A DNA stretch of 64,000 nt. Origin: Sinorhizobium sp. BG8 (lineage in GTDB: Bacteria > Pseudomonadota > Alphaproteobacteria > Rhizobiales > Rhizobiaceae). The position numbers were made by a program, and so were the translations under genes. Position 1 is the first letter of the stretch. Each line of letters opens with the position of its first letter. The DNA lies in NCBI RefSeq assembly GCF_016864555.1, contig NZ_CP044011.1:1-64000 (forward strand), in the 5' to 3' direction. Below, in pieces: positions 9,726 to 18,165 of this stretch. The notes under the pieces are model-generated. The model was not told the origin of the DNA, ran no database searches, and worked only from the letters and a program-made list of their open reading frames with translations.

Positions 9726-10267
9726 GGTTTTCTCCAGTGTCTGCATGCGCCGTGTCGGAGGGGTCCGCATTGCCACCGGTCCGCATGCTATGATGCTGGA
9801 AAACCGTGTCGTATCAGAGAGACTTCACCAAAGCTTGCGCTCGCGGACGGCCGGGGCTCTCACCCGTCGGCCAGGTTTTTATCGCGAGGTGGGCCAGCTG
9901 TCAAACCAGCCCGCGACGGGATCCGCGAAGCCGAAAAAACGCACGCCGAAACCCCGGCACGGACGGCGGTCGAAACCGTCCGTGCCGGTTCTGCTCGGGA
10001 GGCAGGCAGGCGGCTCGGTTGCATTGGTATTTCATGTCAGGCTTTCCGCCTGCCCGGTTCCTGCAGGTCTTGCGAAGACGAAGGGATTGTGACGCTGTCA
10101 GCGCCGCAACACCCTCGCCCCGGAGACCCCACCCTGACGGCGAAGGCCTCAACCGGAGAAACCATCCTTCTTGCCCGGGTTGCGCCGGTGAGGCGGCCGG
10201 TTCGCGAACCCGGCTCCCTTCCCGAAGGACCGCCTTAGAATGACATACCCTTCGCGGGCGGGGAAAA
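9726..10267. other. Intergenic stretch without recognisable gene
   Basis: About 540 bases between the glyoxalase-related gene and the OmpW terminator. Open frames exist on both strands but have the Arg/Pro/Ser-rich composition of GC-rich noncoding DNA, no plausible ribosome site and no recognisable domain. I see no tRNA-like cloverleaf. Confidence 0.5.
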
Positions 10268-10284
10268 CGGGGAAAGTTTCCCCG
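10268..10284 (-). terminator. Rho-independent terminator of the OmpW gene
   Basis: Inverted repeat with arms CGGGGAAA and TTTCCCCG followed on the minus strand by TTTT. It starts 22 bases after the OmpW stop codon. Confidence 0.7.
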
Positions 10285-10305
10285 CTCCGGATTCGCACAC
10301 ATAAC

Positions 10306-10997
10306 CTAGAAACGATAGGTGAAGCCCGTGCCGATCAGCCAGGGGTCAAGCTTGGCCTTGCCCGAGAGCGACGTGCCGCCGAAGTCGACCTTCCACTCCG
10401 GCTCCAGGAACAGCTTCTTCACGTCGAAGTTGACACCCAGTGGTCGTCGATCATGTAATCGAAGCCGACCTGAAGCGCCGCGCCGAACTTGTTCTTCACG
10501 TCGAGGTTGGAAAAGTCGCCGCTGCCGGACTGATCGAAGAAGATGGTGTAGTTGACGCCAGCCCCGACATAGGGCTTGAAGGCACCGAAATCGGTGAAAT
10601 GGTATTGCAGCGTCAGCGTCGGCGGTAGCAGCCATGTCTTTCCGACCTTGCCCAGCCCGGCGATCGAACCTGCTGCATCGATGTTGGCATAGGTGGCGCC
10701 GAGGATCAGTTCCGCAGCGATGTTGTCAGTGAAGAAATAGGAGATATCGAGCTCCGGAACGATCGTATCGCTGTACGACAGGTCGGAGCCTGCAATGCCG
10801 TTCACATGGCCCGAATCATTGGTCACGACACCCAGGCCGCGCACGCGGACCTGCCACGGGCTCGACGCCGCAAGTTCCGCCGCCCCTGGCGCCGGCTCGG
10901 TTATGGGCGTCAGGTCCGCCGCCGAGGCCACCTGCCCCAGGGTGGCGGCGACTGCGATCGCAAAAAGCCCCATGGGACGGGTCAGGGTGTTCAGCAT
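10306..10997 (-). pseudogene. ompW: OmpW-family outer-membrane protein, one frame break
   Basis: Eight-stranded outer-membrane barrel of about 230 residues that forms a narrow hydrophobic channel. The signal peptide ends near GQVASAADLTP. Family segments are PWQVRVRGLGV, VPELDISYFFTDNIAAELIL, LPPTLTLQYHF, FKPYVGAGVNYTIFF and the C-terminal GTGFTYRF with terminal Phe for barrel assembly. One G is missing near 10436-10438. Restoring it gives DDHWGVNFDVKKLFLEPEW, a strong family match. Of two adjacent ATGs, the one at 10997 is better spaced from AGGAG. An anaerobox lies upstream. Confidence 0.9.
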
Positions 10998-11076
10998 CAT
11001 TCTCTCCTTCATCGGTCATGAGCAGCGGAATCGCCGCTGCGATGCGGCGACTATCCGCCGATCCGACATGAGAGAG

Positions 11077-11090
11077 TTGAGCTGGATCAA
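11077..11090 (-). promoter_or_regulatory. FNR/FixK-type box (anaerobox) upstream of OmpW
   Basis: TTGAG-CTGG-ATCAA, nine of ten matches to the FNR/FixK consensus TTGAT-N4-ATCAA. It is centred about 87 bases upstream of the OmpW start, so oxygen control is plausible. The other 300 or so bases up to 11311 show no gene. Confidence 0.6.
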
Positions 11091-11311
11091 TACTTTAGCA
11101 ACTGCTGTGCAGGTCTTTGCCGGTTTGGACAAGCGTTGCACTTATGCCACGCATTGCAATGCGGAGATGTATGCGCCGGTGGCTATCTTTCCAGGAAGGC
11201 CGCCCTCCCTTCCGGCAAGGCGGCGCACCGCCCTCGCTGCGACAGGCAGCGAAGGTTTCAACGACGGTCCGGATCGCTACCGGTTTCTGTCCGGGAGCGG
11301 CGAAGCCTGCC

Positions 11312-11716
11312 TCAGGCCGGGCGACCGGCCCTGCCCTCGAGTCTCACCGGGGCGTTCCGCCGAAGCGCGAACAGACAGAGCATGCCGAGCGCACCGAGCA
11401 GGATGATGAGCGCGCCGATCTTGGCGAGTGTCGGCTCTCCGCCGGCATCGATCTGCATCTTGCCGATGACGAGCAGCACGGCGCCGAGTTGATAGACGAC
11501 GAACTGCGGCAGGGCGAGCCGGGATTCGCGCATGGATGGGTAGGCGCGCAGTATGAGCCCGAAGAGGATCGAAGAGACAAATCCCAAAAGATTGGCGTGG
11601 GCATGGGAATTGGAGAAGTTCAACTGCATCGCGACCCCCATCCAGATCCCGAATGCCATGCCGAACGCGAGCCAGAGCAGCCCGCAGCCAATATAGGCGT
11701 CGTCCAGTTTACGCAT
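11312..11716 (-). CDS. Small four-helix membrane protein, haem-copper-oxidase-I-like
   Basis: 134 residues with four predicted membrane helices (about 10-28, 40-57, 70-88 and 98-118). The HAH motif in SNSHAHANLLGF (His38, His40) recalls the haem-ligand region of haem-copper oxidase subunit I. Proteins of this size and motif occur in rhizobia next to nitrogen-oxide metabolism genes. It is far too short to be an oxidase. The role is unknown; haem or oxygen-related function is a guess supported by the anaerobox at 11077. Confidence 0.65.
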   Translation of the reverse strand: MRKLDDAYIGCGLLWLAFGMAFGIWMGVAMQLNFSNSHAHANLLGFVSSILFGLILRAYPSMRESRLALPQFVVYQLGAVLLVIGKMQIDAGGEPTLAKIGALIILLGALGMLCLFALRRNAPVRLEGRAGRPA

Positions 11717-11735
11717 GATTATTCCCCCGTTTTGA

Positions 11736-11779
11736 GGCGGTGCCCGCCGGCACCGCCGCCCGATCGTAACATCGGGCGG
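11736..11779. terminator. Two overlapping strong hairpins after the GNAT gene
   Basis: GGCGGTGCC/GGCACCGCC with a CGCC loop (11736-11757) and CCGCCCGAT/ATCGGGCGG with a six-base loop (11756-11779) share two bases. They are about 45 bases after the GNAT stop on the minus strand and before the next start. No U run is seen. The overlapping arms would let the two stems compete. Confidence 0.55.
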
Positions 11780-11822
11780 GGAGATTGTCGCGCCAGCCGC
11801 AGTTCAACCGCAGGCCGCCCGA

Positions 11823-12413
11823 TCAGGCCGCCTTGTTGAACTCCGGCCGACCCAGCCGGCGGCCGGAGGCGACGAGGACGCCGGCGGTGCCCTCGAGCCA
11901 GCCCTCTTTCAACTCCAGCGCCAGGAAACGATGGCGCTCGAACGGGCCGGGCATGACCAGATGGCAGGCCTTTTCCGCAAAGAAGCCGAAGCGCTCGTAA
12001 TAGGGTGCGTCGCCGACCAGCAGGACTGCACCATGCCCCAGGTTGCGGGCTTCGGTCAGCGCTGCCCGCATCAGCGCGGAGCCGATGCCCTTGCCTTCGT
12101 GATCGGGGTCGACAGCAAGCGGACCGAGCAGAAGCGCGGGAACGGGAGCGCCCGAGGCGTCGATACCGGCCTCGACGTTCCACAGCCGCACTGTGCCGAT
12201 CATGTGTCCGTCCCGATCTCGGGCGACGAGGGCGAGACCTTCTGCCGGAACCCGGCCGTGGCGAAGCTTCTCCGAGGACTTGCGGAAGCGGCCCTCGCCC
12301 ATGGCGCGGTCGAGGAGGCGTTCACGCGCGACGACGTCGCCGGCATTCTCCGAGTCGATTGCGAATGCGGATTGCGCGAAAAACGCGCGGACAGAGTCAA
12401 GAACAGTGGCCAT
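11823..12413 (-). CDS. GNAT-family N-acetyltransferase (YhbS-like)
   Basis: 196-residue acetyl-CoA-dependent acetyltransferase. The acetyl-CoA binding segment is LGPLAVDPDHEGKGIGSALM, followed by HGAVLLVGDAPYYERFGF, the fold's beta-4/alpha-4 and YYxRFGF signature typical of YhbS-like members. The start at 12413 has GGGAGG six bases upstream. It is an isolated gene; the substrate is not predictable. Confidence 0.82.
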   Translation of the reverse strand: MATVLDSVRAFFAQSAFAIDSENAGDVVARERLLDRAMGEGRFRKSSEKLRHGRVPAEGLALVARDRDGHMIGTVRLWNVEAGIDASGAPVPALLLGPLAVDPDHEGKGIGSALMRAALTEARNLGHGAVLLVGDAPYYERFGFFAEKACHLVMPGPFERHRFLALELKEGWLEGTAGVLVASGRRLGRPEFNKAA

Positions 12414-12502
12414 CCCGGCCTCCCGAACTTCAATTGCCGCCACAAGCGGGCATCAGACAGAGTTGTGAAAGGCGCTCCCGCGCAAATGCGGGAGCTGCCG
12501 GA

Positions 12503-13636
12503 TCAGATGACATAGGCCTTCAGGGGCTCGAAGCCGTTGAAGGCGACGGCCGAGTAGGTCGTCGTATAGGCCCCGGTGCCCTCGATCAGAACCTCGTCGC
12601 CGATCGAAAGAGAGATCGGCAGCGGATACATGTTCTTCTCGTACATCACGTCGGCCGAGTCGCAGGTCGGGCCTGCAAGCACGCAGGGCTCCATCTCGTC
12701 GGCATCGCGAACCGTGCGGATCGGGTAGCGGATCGCCTCGTCCATGGTTTCGGCGAGGCCGCCGAACTTGCCGATGTCGAGGAACACCCAGCGATGGTTG
12801 TCGTTGTCAGACTTCTTCGAGATGAGGACGACTTCCGCCTTGATCACGCCGGCGTTGCCGACCATGCCGCGGCCCGGCTCGATGATGGTTTCCGGGATGT
12901 GGTTGCCGAAGTGCTTGCGCAGCGCCCCGAAGATCGCCTGGCCATAGGCCTCGGCGGAGGGAACGTCACGCAGGTACTTGGTCGGGAAACCACCGCCCAT
13001 GTTGACCATCTTCAGCTCGATGCCCTGCTTGGCAAGCTGGACGAAGACGCGCTTGGCATCGGCGAGCGCAGAATCCCAGGCATCGAGCTTCGTCATCTGC
13101 GAGCCGACATGGAACGAGACACCGTAGGACACCAGGCCGAGCTGGTGCGCATAGACGAGCACGTCGACCGCCATCTGCGGTACGCAGCCGAACTTGCGCG
13201 ATAGCGGCCATTCCGCACCTTCGCCGTCCGTCAGGACGCGGCAGAATACGCGGCCGCCCGGGGCAGCACGGGAGATCTTCTCGACTTCCTCGTGGCTGTC
13301 GACGGCAAACAGGCTCACACCAAGCGCGTGGGCGCGGGCAATGTCGCGCTCCTTCTTGATCGTGTTGCCGAACGAGATGCGGGCGGGCGTCGCACCGGCA
13401 TCGAGCGCCATTTCGATTTCCGCGACGGACGCGCAGTCGAAATTGGAACCCATGCTGGCGAGCAGGCGCAGGATTTCCGGAGCCGGATTGGCCTTGACGG
13501 CATAGTAGATCGAGCTATCCGGCAGGGCATGACGGAAAGCCTTGAAATTGTCGCGCACGACATCGAGGTCGACAACAAGGCACGGACCGTCGGGACGTCG
13601 GGTGTTCAGGAAATCGATAATACGTGCGGTGGTCAT
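12503..13636 (-). CDS. Ornithine/lysine decarboxylase, PLP-dependent fold type III
   Basis: Makes putrescine (or cadaverine) from ornithine (or lysine), cytosolic, 377 residues. It has an alanine-racemase-like barrel with the PLP lysine in IYYAVKANPAPEIL, a Gly-rich phosphate loop (NMGGGFPTKY, IEPGRGMVGN), the active-site Cys in AGPTCDSADVMYE and a final AYTTTYSAVAFNGF motif. The length and motifs are those of the rhizobial Odc2/LODC group. The start at 13636 lies ten bases after GGGGAA. A 340-base structured leader precedes it, so control by polyamine level is likely. Confidence 0.92.
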   Translation of the reverse strand: MTTARIIDFLNTRRPDGPCLVVDLDVVRDNFKAFRHALPDSSIYYAVKANPAPEILRLLASMGSNFDCASVAEIEMALDAGATPARISFGNTIKKERDIARAHALGVSLFAVDSHEEVEKISRAAPGGRVFCRVLTDGEGAEWPLSRKFGCVPQMAVDVLVYAHQLGLVSYGVSFHVGSQMTKLDAWDSALADAKRVFVQLAKQGIELKMVNMGGGFPTKYLRDVPSAEAYGQAIFGALRKHFGNHIPETIIEPGRGMVGNAGVIKAEVVLISKKSDNDNHRWVFLDIGKFGGLAETMDEAIRYPIRTVRDADEMEPCVLAGPTCDSADVMYEKNMYPLPISLSIGDEVLIEGTGAYTTTYSAVAFNGFEPLKAYVI

Positions 13637-13639
13637 CTT

Positions 13640-13990
13640 GCCATTCCCCATGATCAATTGGCTCCGGAAATCCGGAGGACAAAGGGCATACGCGAACATG
13701 CGATGGAACCAGCCGGTGGAGACCCCGGAACCAAGCATGCGCACGATGCGCGAACGATGAACTGAAGCCCGCCTAGGCTTCAATTCGGCTTTGTCTGCCA
13801 TGGATTGGAGGGGAATAACCCAACCGCACTTCCGGCAATGAAGGTGTGCCTCTTCAGTAACCCCGGCTGATGGAAAGCCGGCAGACACCAGAAAGGCCCG
13901 CACCGTCGTTGCTTCAAGATGTCCTCGCATTTCCCGGTTGGCCGGAATAGCGACTGGAGGGGTTAGTTCCAGGTACCTTACCGATGACCT
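13640..13990 (-). promoter_or_regulatory. Structured leader of the decarboxylase, probable speF RNA element
   Basis: About 350 bases upstream of the decarboxylase hold several stem-loops on the transcript strand: CTCCGG-ATTT-CCGGAG (13662-13677), TGAAGCC/GGCTTCA (13763-13782), CCGGCT/AGCCGG (13863-13881) and a TTCCGG..CCGG..AA stem near 13928-13945. Alphaproteobacterial ornithine decarboxylase genes are known to carry a conserved long speF leader. Position and size fit, but no covariance check was possible. No likely coding frame is seen; an in-frame extension of the enzyme here is not conserved-looking. Confidence 0.6.
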
Positions 13991-14273
13991 CACCTAATCG
14001 AGGGTCGGCGGACACCCACAGGCACGTGCGACTTTGGGCAGCACGGGAGATAAGGAGATTCCCTGTCGCAATCAAGAGTTTTTTGCCCCCCGCTATTGAA
14101 AATTCTTCCCCATCGGCGAAATTCGACCCAAGCCGCTCGAAGAATCAAGGATTTGGAGCAAAAAGATCCACCCGGGGCGATCGGGCGGCGAGATCGGCGC
14201 AGACAGACATGTTTCAGGATTTCAGCTGCGCTCGCCGCTTACGCGGCGCCGCCAAATTGGAAAGTCTTTTCAG

Positions 14274-15179
14274 ATGGATACCTTGACCCGCATTCGGGCC
14301 TTCATCGATGTCGTGGACGCCGAGGGGTTTTCAGCCGCCTCGCGCAAGATGGGCCGCTCGAAGGCGCTCCTTTCCAAGTACGTCCGGGAACTCGAGGACG
14401 ACCTCGGTGCGCTGCTTCTGAACCGCACGACACGCCAGTTCTCGCTGACCGAGGCGGGCCATACCTACTACCGCACCGCGTCCGAGATCCTGAAGGAAAT
14501 AGACAACCTCGCCGACCTCGTGCGGGAGAAGAACACGGACCTCAAGGGGACGCTGAAGATCTCGGCGCCGCGCACCTTCGTCGATGCCGACATCGGCCAG
14601 TCGCTCGTCGATTTCGGGCGGGCGCACCCGGAACTGTCGCTCGAGATTGTCGCCGAGGACCGCTTCGTCGATCTGGTCGAGGAAGGCTTCGACGTGGCGG
14701 TGCGCATCACCCGGCTGGAAGATTCGGCGCTGATTGCCCGCAAGCTCGGTGACTTCCACCTGAAGATCTGCGCCTCGCCCGATTTCATCGAACGGACCGG
14801 CGCGATCACCCACCCGAACGATCTGGCGCGCCTTCCCTGCATTCTCGACACCAATGGGCGCTCCTACAGCAATTGGCGCTTCGTCGACGAGAAGGGCGCC
14901 GGCTTCAGCGTTCCGGTCAGCGGCCACATCGAGGTCAACAGCCCGATGACGGCGATCCGCGCCGCCGAAAGCGGCCTCGGCGTAGCCCAGGTGCCGGAAT
15001 TCATCGCATCGAGCCGGCTTGCGTCAGGTTCTGTGGTGTCCCTGCTCGAGGACTTCCTGCCCACCGATCGCGGCATCTACGCGATCTACCCGCACCGCCG
15101 CTACCTGCCGGCCAAGGTCCGCACCTTCGTCGATTTCCTTCACGGCTGGTTTCGCCGTTTCCCTTCCACCGGCGGCTGA
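14274..15179 (+). CDS. LysR-family transcriptional regulator
   Basis: 301-residue regulator. The N-terminal winged helix is DTLTRIRAFIDVVDAEGFSA with recognition helix AASRKMGRSKALLSKYVREL, then the linker helix and a type 2 periplasmic-binding-like effector domain (LKGTLKISAPRTFVDADIGQ). The subgroup with Ser-Lys-Ala in the recognition helix commonly controls its own neighbour or a divergent gene, but no divergent gene is close here. The preceding 280 bases (13991-14273) show no gene. Confidence 0.9.
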   Translation: MDTLTRIRAFIDVVDAEGFSAASRKMGRSKALLSKYVRELEDDLGALLLNRTTRQFSLTEAGHTYYRTASEILKEIDNLADLVREKNTDLKGTLKISAPRTFVDADIGQSLVDFGRAHPELSLEIVAEDRFVDLVEEGFDVAVRITRLEDSALIARKLGDFHLKICASPDFIERTGAITHPNDLARLPCILDTNGRSYSNWRFVDEKGAGFSVPVSGHIEVNSPMTAIRAAESGLGVAQVPEFIASSRLASGSVVSLLEDFLPTDRGIYAIYPHRRYLPAKVRTFVDFLHGWFRRFPSTGG

Positions 15180-15279
15180 CTGCGACAATCCGACAACCGC
15201 GACGGGTCCCAATTCCGTCCCAATTGAGATACATTCCATTGACTTGTTTCCACTTCGATCAAAGGGCGTCAGCGAACGC

Positions 15280-15921
15280 ATGAACCATCGTACCATGCTC
15301 TTGGCCGGGCTCGCCTGGCTTGCTCCGGTGGCCGCCCTCGCCCACCCGCATATCTTCGCCGAAGCCCGGCTCGAGATCGTCGCAGGCGAGGACGGGACGA
15401 TTTCCGAACTGCGCAACGTCTGGCGGTTCGACGACATGTTCTCCTCGAGCGTGATTCTCGATTTCGACAAGAACAGCAATGCGAAGCTCGATCCGGACGA
15501 GCTCGCAGAGGTCGGCCAGACGGTTCTCGAGTCGCTGGAGGAGTTCAACTACTACACCTCGATCACCGAGGACGGGAAAGACATCAAGGTCGCAAAGCCG
15601 GACGTGATAAACGTCGACTTCAAGGATGGGCAGCTCCTGATGTTCTTCAGCGTCAAGCCTGCGGAACCGATGCCCCTGAAGGGCAAGCTTACCTTCGGCG
15701 TCTACGATCCGACGATGTATGCCGCGATGGACTTTGCCAATGACGACGACATGACGGTCCTCGGCGACAAGTTCGACGCCTGCACGCACAAGGTCGTCCG
15801 GCCGGACCCGGACGAGGTTCTCGCGGAAAACCAGTCAACCCTCACCGATGCCTTCTGGAACGATCCGACGGGCACCGACATGTCCAAGCTCTTCGCCACG
15901 AGGATCGAAATCACATGCTGA
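15280..15921 (+). CDS. DUF1007 family exported protein, partner of a NicO transporter
   Basis: 213 residues with signal peptide MNHRTMLLAGLAWLAPVAAL. A His motif (AHPHIFAEA) sits directly after the cleavage site, followed by the DUF1007 core (NVWRFDDMFSSSVILDFDKN) with an EF-hand-like DKNSNAKLDPDE run. The start at 15280 is set by the signal peptide; the frame upstream overlaps the LysR gene. Its last bases overlap the start of the NicO gene by seven bases, so the pair is co-translated. A periplasmic metal-binding partner is inferred. Confidence 0.82.
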   Translation: MNHRTMLLAGLAWLAPVAALAHPHIFAEARLEIVAGEDGTISELRNVWRFDDMFSSSVILDFDKNSNAKLDPDELAEVGQTVLESLEEFNYYTSITEDGKDIKVAKPDVINVDFKDGQLLMFFSVKPAEPMPLKGKLTFGVYDPTMYAAMDFANDDDMTVLGDKFDACTHKVVRPDPDEVLAENQSTLTDAFWNDPTGTDMSKLFATRIEITC

Positions 15922-16949
15922 ATGGCAGGCTCGTGCGGCTCGCCCCGGCCGTCGCAATCCTGGTCCTCGCGGGACTGGGCTACGCCCACGCCCAGTCGCC
16001 GCTCGGCATCGGTACCGCAGAACCGGCATTCAACACGACCGGTCCCTTCGGCAGCTTCTTCGCCTGGGTCAACAGTGAGCAGCAGGGCTTCTATCGCATG
16101 CTGACGGGCGCGCTGAAGCAGATGCGCGACAATCCCTGGGCGGCCTCGACCCTCGTCGGACTGTCCTTCGCCTACGGCGTCCTCCACGCCGCCGGGCCCG
16201 GCCATGGCAAGGCGGTCATCTCGTCCTACATGCTGGCGAACGAGGTGGAACTGAAGCGCGGCGTCGTGCTGTCGTTCCTGTCCTCCATGCTCCAGGGCGC
16301 GGTCGCGATCCTGCTCGTCGGCGCGGCCTACCTCGTGCTGCGCGGAACCACGATCTCCATGACACGCGCCACCCATGCTCTGGAAGTCGCGAGCTATGCC
16401 CTGATCGCCGCCTTCGGCGCCTGGTTGCTCTATCGCAAGCTCCGGGGCGGTCCCAGAAAGGCCGCCGCCCTGAGCGCGCAGGTCAGCGCCACGTCTCACG
16501 AGCCGCACCACCACGATCATCACCACCACGGCCATGCAAATGACCACGGCCACCACCATGGGCCCGGCGAGATCTGCGCGACGTGCGGCCATGCCCACGC
16601 ACCCGATCCGCAACTCCTGAAGGGTGAGCGCTTCAGGCTGAGGGAGGCATGGTCGGCAATCGTGGCCGTCGGTCTGCGTCCATGCTCGGGCGCGCTGATC
16701 GTGCTCACCTTCGCGCTGCTGAACGGGCTTTATCTCGGCGGAATTCTTTCGGTCTTCGCCATGTCGATCGGCACGGCCATCACCGTTTCGATCCTCGCCA
16801 CGCTTGCCGTGACCGCCAAGAACGCGGCGATGCGCTATGCCGGCGACGGATCGGCGGCGCTGCGCCTCGGCAGTGCAATCGAGATCGTGGGGGCTTTGCT
16901 GGTCATGGTTCTCGGGCTCGTGCTCCTCGGCGCGTCGCTCCAGGCCTAG
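15915..16949 (+). CDS. NicO/RcnA-family nickel-cobalt transporter
   Basis: 344-residue inner-membrane protein with about six helices after a signal-like N-terminus. The family motifs are HAAGPGHGKAVISSY in the first core helix pair and GLRPCSGALIVLTF in the second. Between them a cytosolic or periplasmic His-rich loop (residues about 195-220) holds about a dozen His, then CATCGHAHAPD. RcnA proteins export Ni/Co, while related NicO proteins import. Direction cannot be told here. It is co-translated with the DUF1007 protein. Confidence 0.85.
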   Translation: MLNGRLVRLAPAVAILVLAGLGYAHAQSPLGIGTAEPAFNTTGPFGSFFAWVNSEQQGFYRMLTGALKQMRDNPWAASTLVGLSFAYGVLHAAGPGHGKAVISSYMLANEVELKRGVVLSFLSSMLQGAVAILLVGAAYLVLRGTTISMTRATHALEVASYALIAAFGAWLLYRKLRGGPRKAAALSAQVSATSHEPHHHDHHHHGHANDHGHHHGPGEICATCGHAHAPDPQLLKGERFRLREAWSAIVAVGLRPCSGALIVLTFALLNGLYLGGILSVFAMSIGTAITVSILATLAVTAKNAAMRYAGDGSAALRLGSAIEIVGALLVMVLGLVLLGASLQA

Positions 16950-16962
16950 AGCAATTCCGCTT

Positions 16963-16980
16963 CTCTCGGGCTAGCGAGAG
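16963..16980. terminator. Hairpin after the NicO gene
   Basis: CTCTCG-GGCTAG-CGAGAG, starting 14 bases after the NicO stop. The arms are short and no T run follows, so it may be a weak or Rho-assisted terminator. The AGAGCAATTCC sequence just before it resembles rhizobial intergenic repeats. Confidence 0.45.
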
Positions 16981-17125
16981 CGCTCAAACCCTTGTTTGAC
17001 GCTGCTGCGGACACGAACCCGCTGCACGCCTCTTGAGGGGTAGACCTGCCGCAAATTGCGACGAGGCCGACCGTCGCGCTGACGGCAATCCGCAGAAATG
17101 GTGACTGAGACGGGCGAAATGCCTG

Positions 17126-17344
17126 CTACTTGTCGTGTCCGCGCTGGTAGCGTGCCCGCAGCCAGAACAGCAGGAAGAAAGCCAGCACGACCGCCGTGCC
17201 GAAGACGCCCGCGAGCCAGGGAGAAATCCCCCCGAGGGCAATCATCACCTTCGGAAGGAAGAAGAAGGCAAGCCCCGTCACGACCAGAATCACGGCGGCG
17301 GCGACGGCAGGCGACGTTCCCTTTCTTTCGGGCTCCACGCTCAT
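17126..17344 (-). CDS. Small two-helix membrane protein, unknown function
   Basis: 72 residues with two hydrophobic helices (AVAAAVILVVTGLAFFFLP and WLAGVFGTAVVLAFFLLFWL) and a basic C-terminus. Its ATG overlaps the stop of the upstream GNAT gene as ATGA, so it is translationally coupled to that gene. No family is recognised. Confidence 0.7.
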   Translation of the reverse strand: MSVEPERKGTSPAVAAAVILVVTGLAFFFLPKVMIALGGISPWLAGVFGTAVVLAFFLLFWLRARYQRGHDK

Positions 17345-18030
17345 GCCTTTTCCTTCAGGAGCTGAGCACGGATATCCTCCAGACGACGCTTCTGGCTTCC
17401 CGCCGCATCGAAGTTTTCCGGGTCGAGCCACAGTTCGAAAGCCCGGGCGACCACCGGCCATTCACCGTCGATGATCGAAAACCAGGCCGTGTCCCGGTTC
17501 TTGCGCTTGGACAGCATGTGTTGGCGGAAGACGCCCTCGTACTGGAAGCCGAGGCGGGCAGCCGTTCGCTTGCTCGGCTCGTTCTCGTCGTTGCATTTCC
17601 ATTCGTAGCGACGATAGCCGAGGTCCTCGAAGGCATGCTTTGCCAGCAGATACTGCGCTTCGGTAGATAGAGGTGAACGCGCCATTGCCGGCCCGTGTGC
17701 TATACCGCCGATCTCGACGACGCCGTTTGCCGGATCCGGCCGCATGTAGTTGGCCATGCCGACGACCGTGCCGGTTGCGCGGTCGCGGAACACTTCGGTG
17801 ACCCAGCCGCCCTTCTGCACGGCGCTCAGCCACGCATCGAAATCCTCGATGCCCTTGAAGTCGTCCTGGGTGAAATAGAGCAGCAGCGGGTTGATCGCCA
17901 GGCCGCCGAAGGCATCCCAGAGCGCCTGCAGGTGCGTCTCGCGATCGTATGGCTCGATACGAACATAACAGCCCTCCAGCGTTACCGGCGCGGGCGCCGG
18001 ACGTGCAGTCCAATTTGCAAGATCAGCCAT
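17341..18030 (-). CDS. GNAT-family N-acetyltransferase (RimJ/RimL-like)
   Basis: 229 residues. RimL-type layout: TLEGCYVRIEPYDRETHLQA at the N-terminus, VVGMANYMRPDPANGVVEIG, an acetyl-CoA region with LSTEAQYLLAKHAFEDLGYR, then YEWKCNDENEPSKRTAARLG and GFQYEGVFRQHMLSKRKNRD. Members of this subgroup act on small molecules or protein N-termini; the substrate here is unknown. It is the first gene of a two-gene unit with the small membrane protein. Confidence 0.85.
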   Translation of the reverse strand: MADLANWTARPAPAPVTLEGCYVRIEPYDRETHLQALWDAFGGLAINPLLLYFTQDDFKGIEDFDAWLSAVQKGGWVTEVFRDRATGTVVGMANYMRPDPANGVVEIGGIAHGPAMARSPLSTEAQYLLAKHAFEDLGYRRYEWKCNDENEPSKRTAARLGFQYEGVFRQHMLSKRKNRDTAWFSIIDGEWPVVARAFELWLDPENFDAAGSQKRRLEDIRAQLLKEKA

Positions 18031-18165
18031 AAGTCACTCCCTGGTCCGCGACATCGCGCCGGCGGCATCAACGTGCTGCAGGCGGCGTTGCGGGTCGAGC
18101 CCGCAACGCATATTGCCATAATTCAGGGGATGCCCCGGCACAAATGGAAAGTGGTGATCGATCGA

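Noticed and set aside
9901-10302. 133-codon minus-strand open frame before the OmpW gene
   Set aside because: It is Arg/Pro-rich with no ribosome site and overlaps the ompW terminator and intergenic repeat-like sequence.
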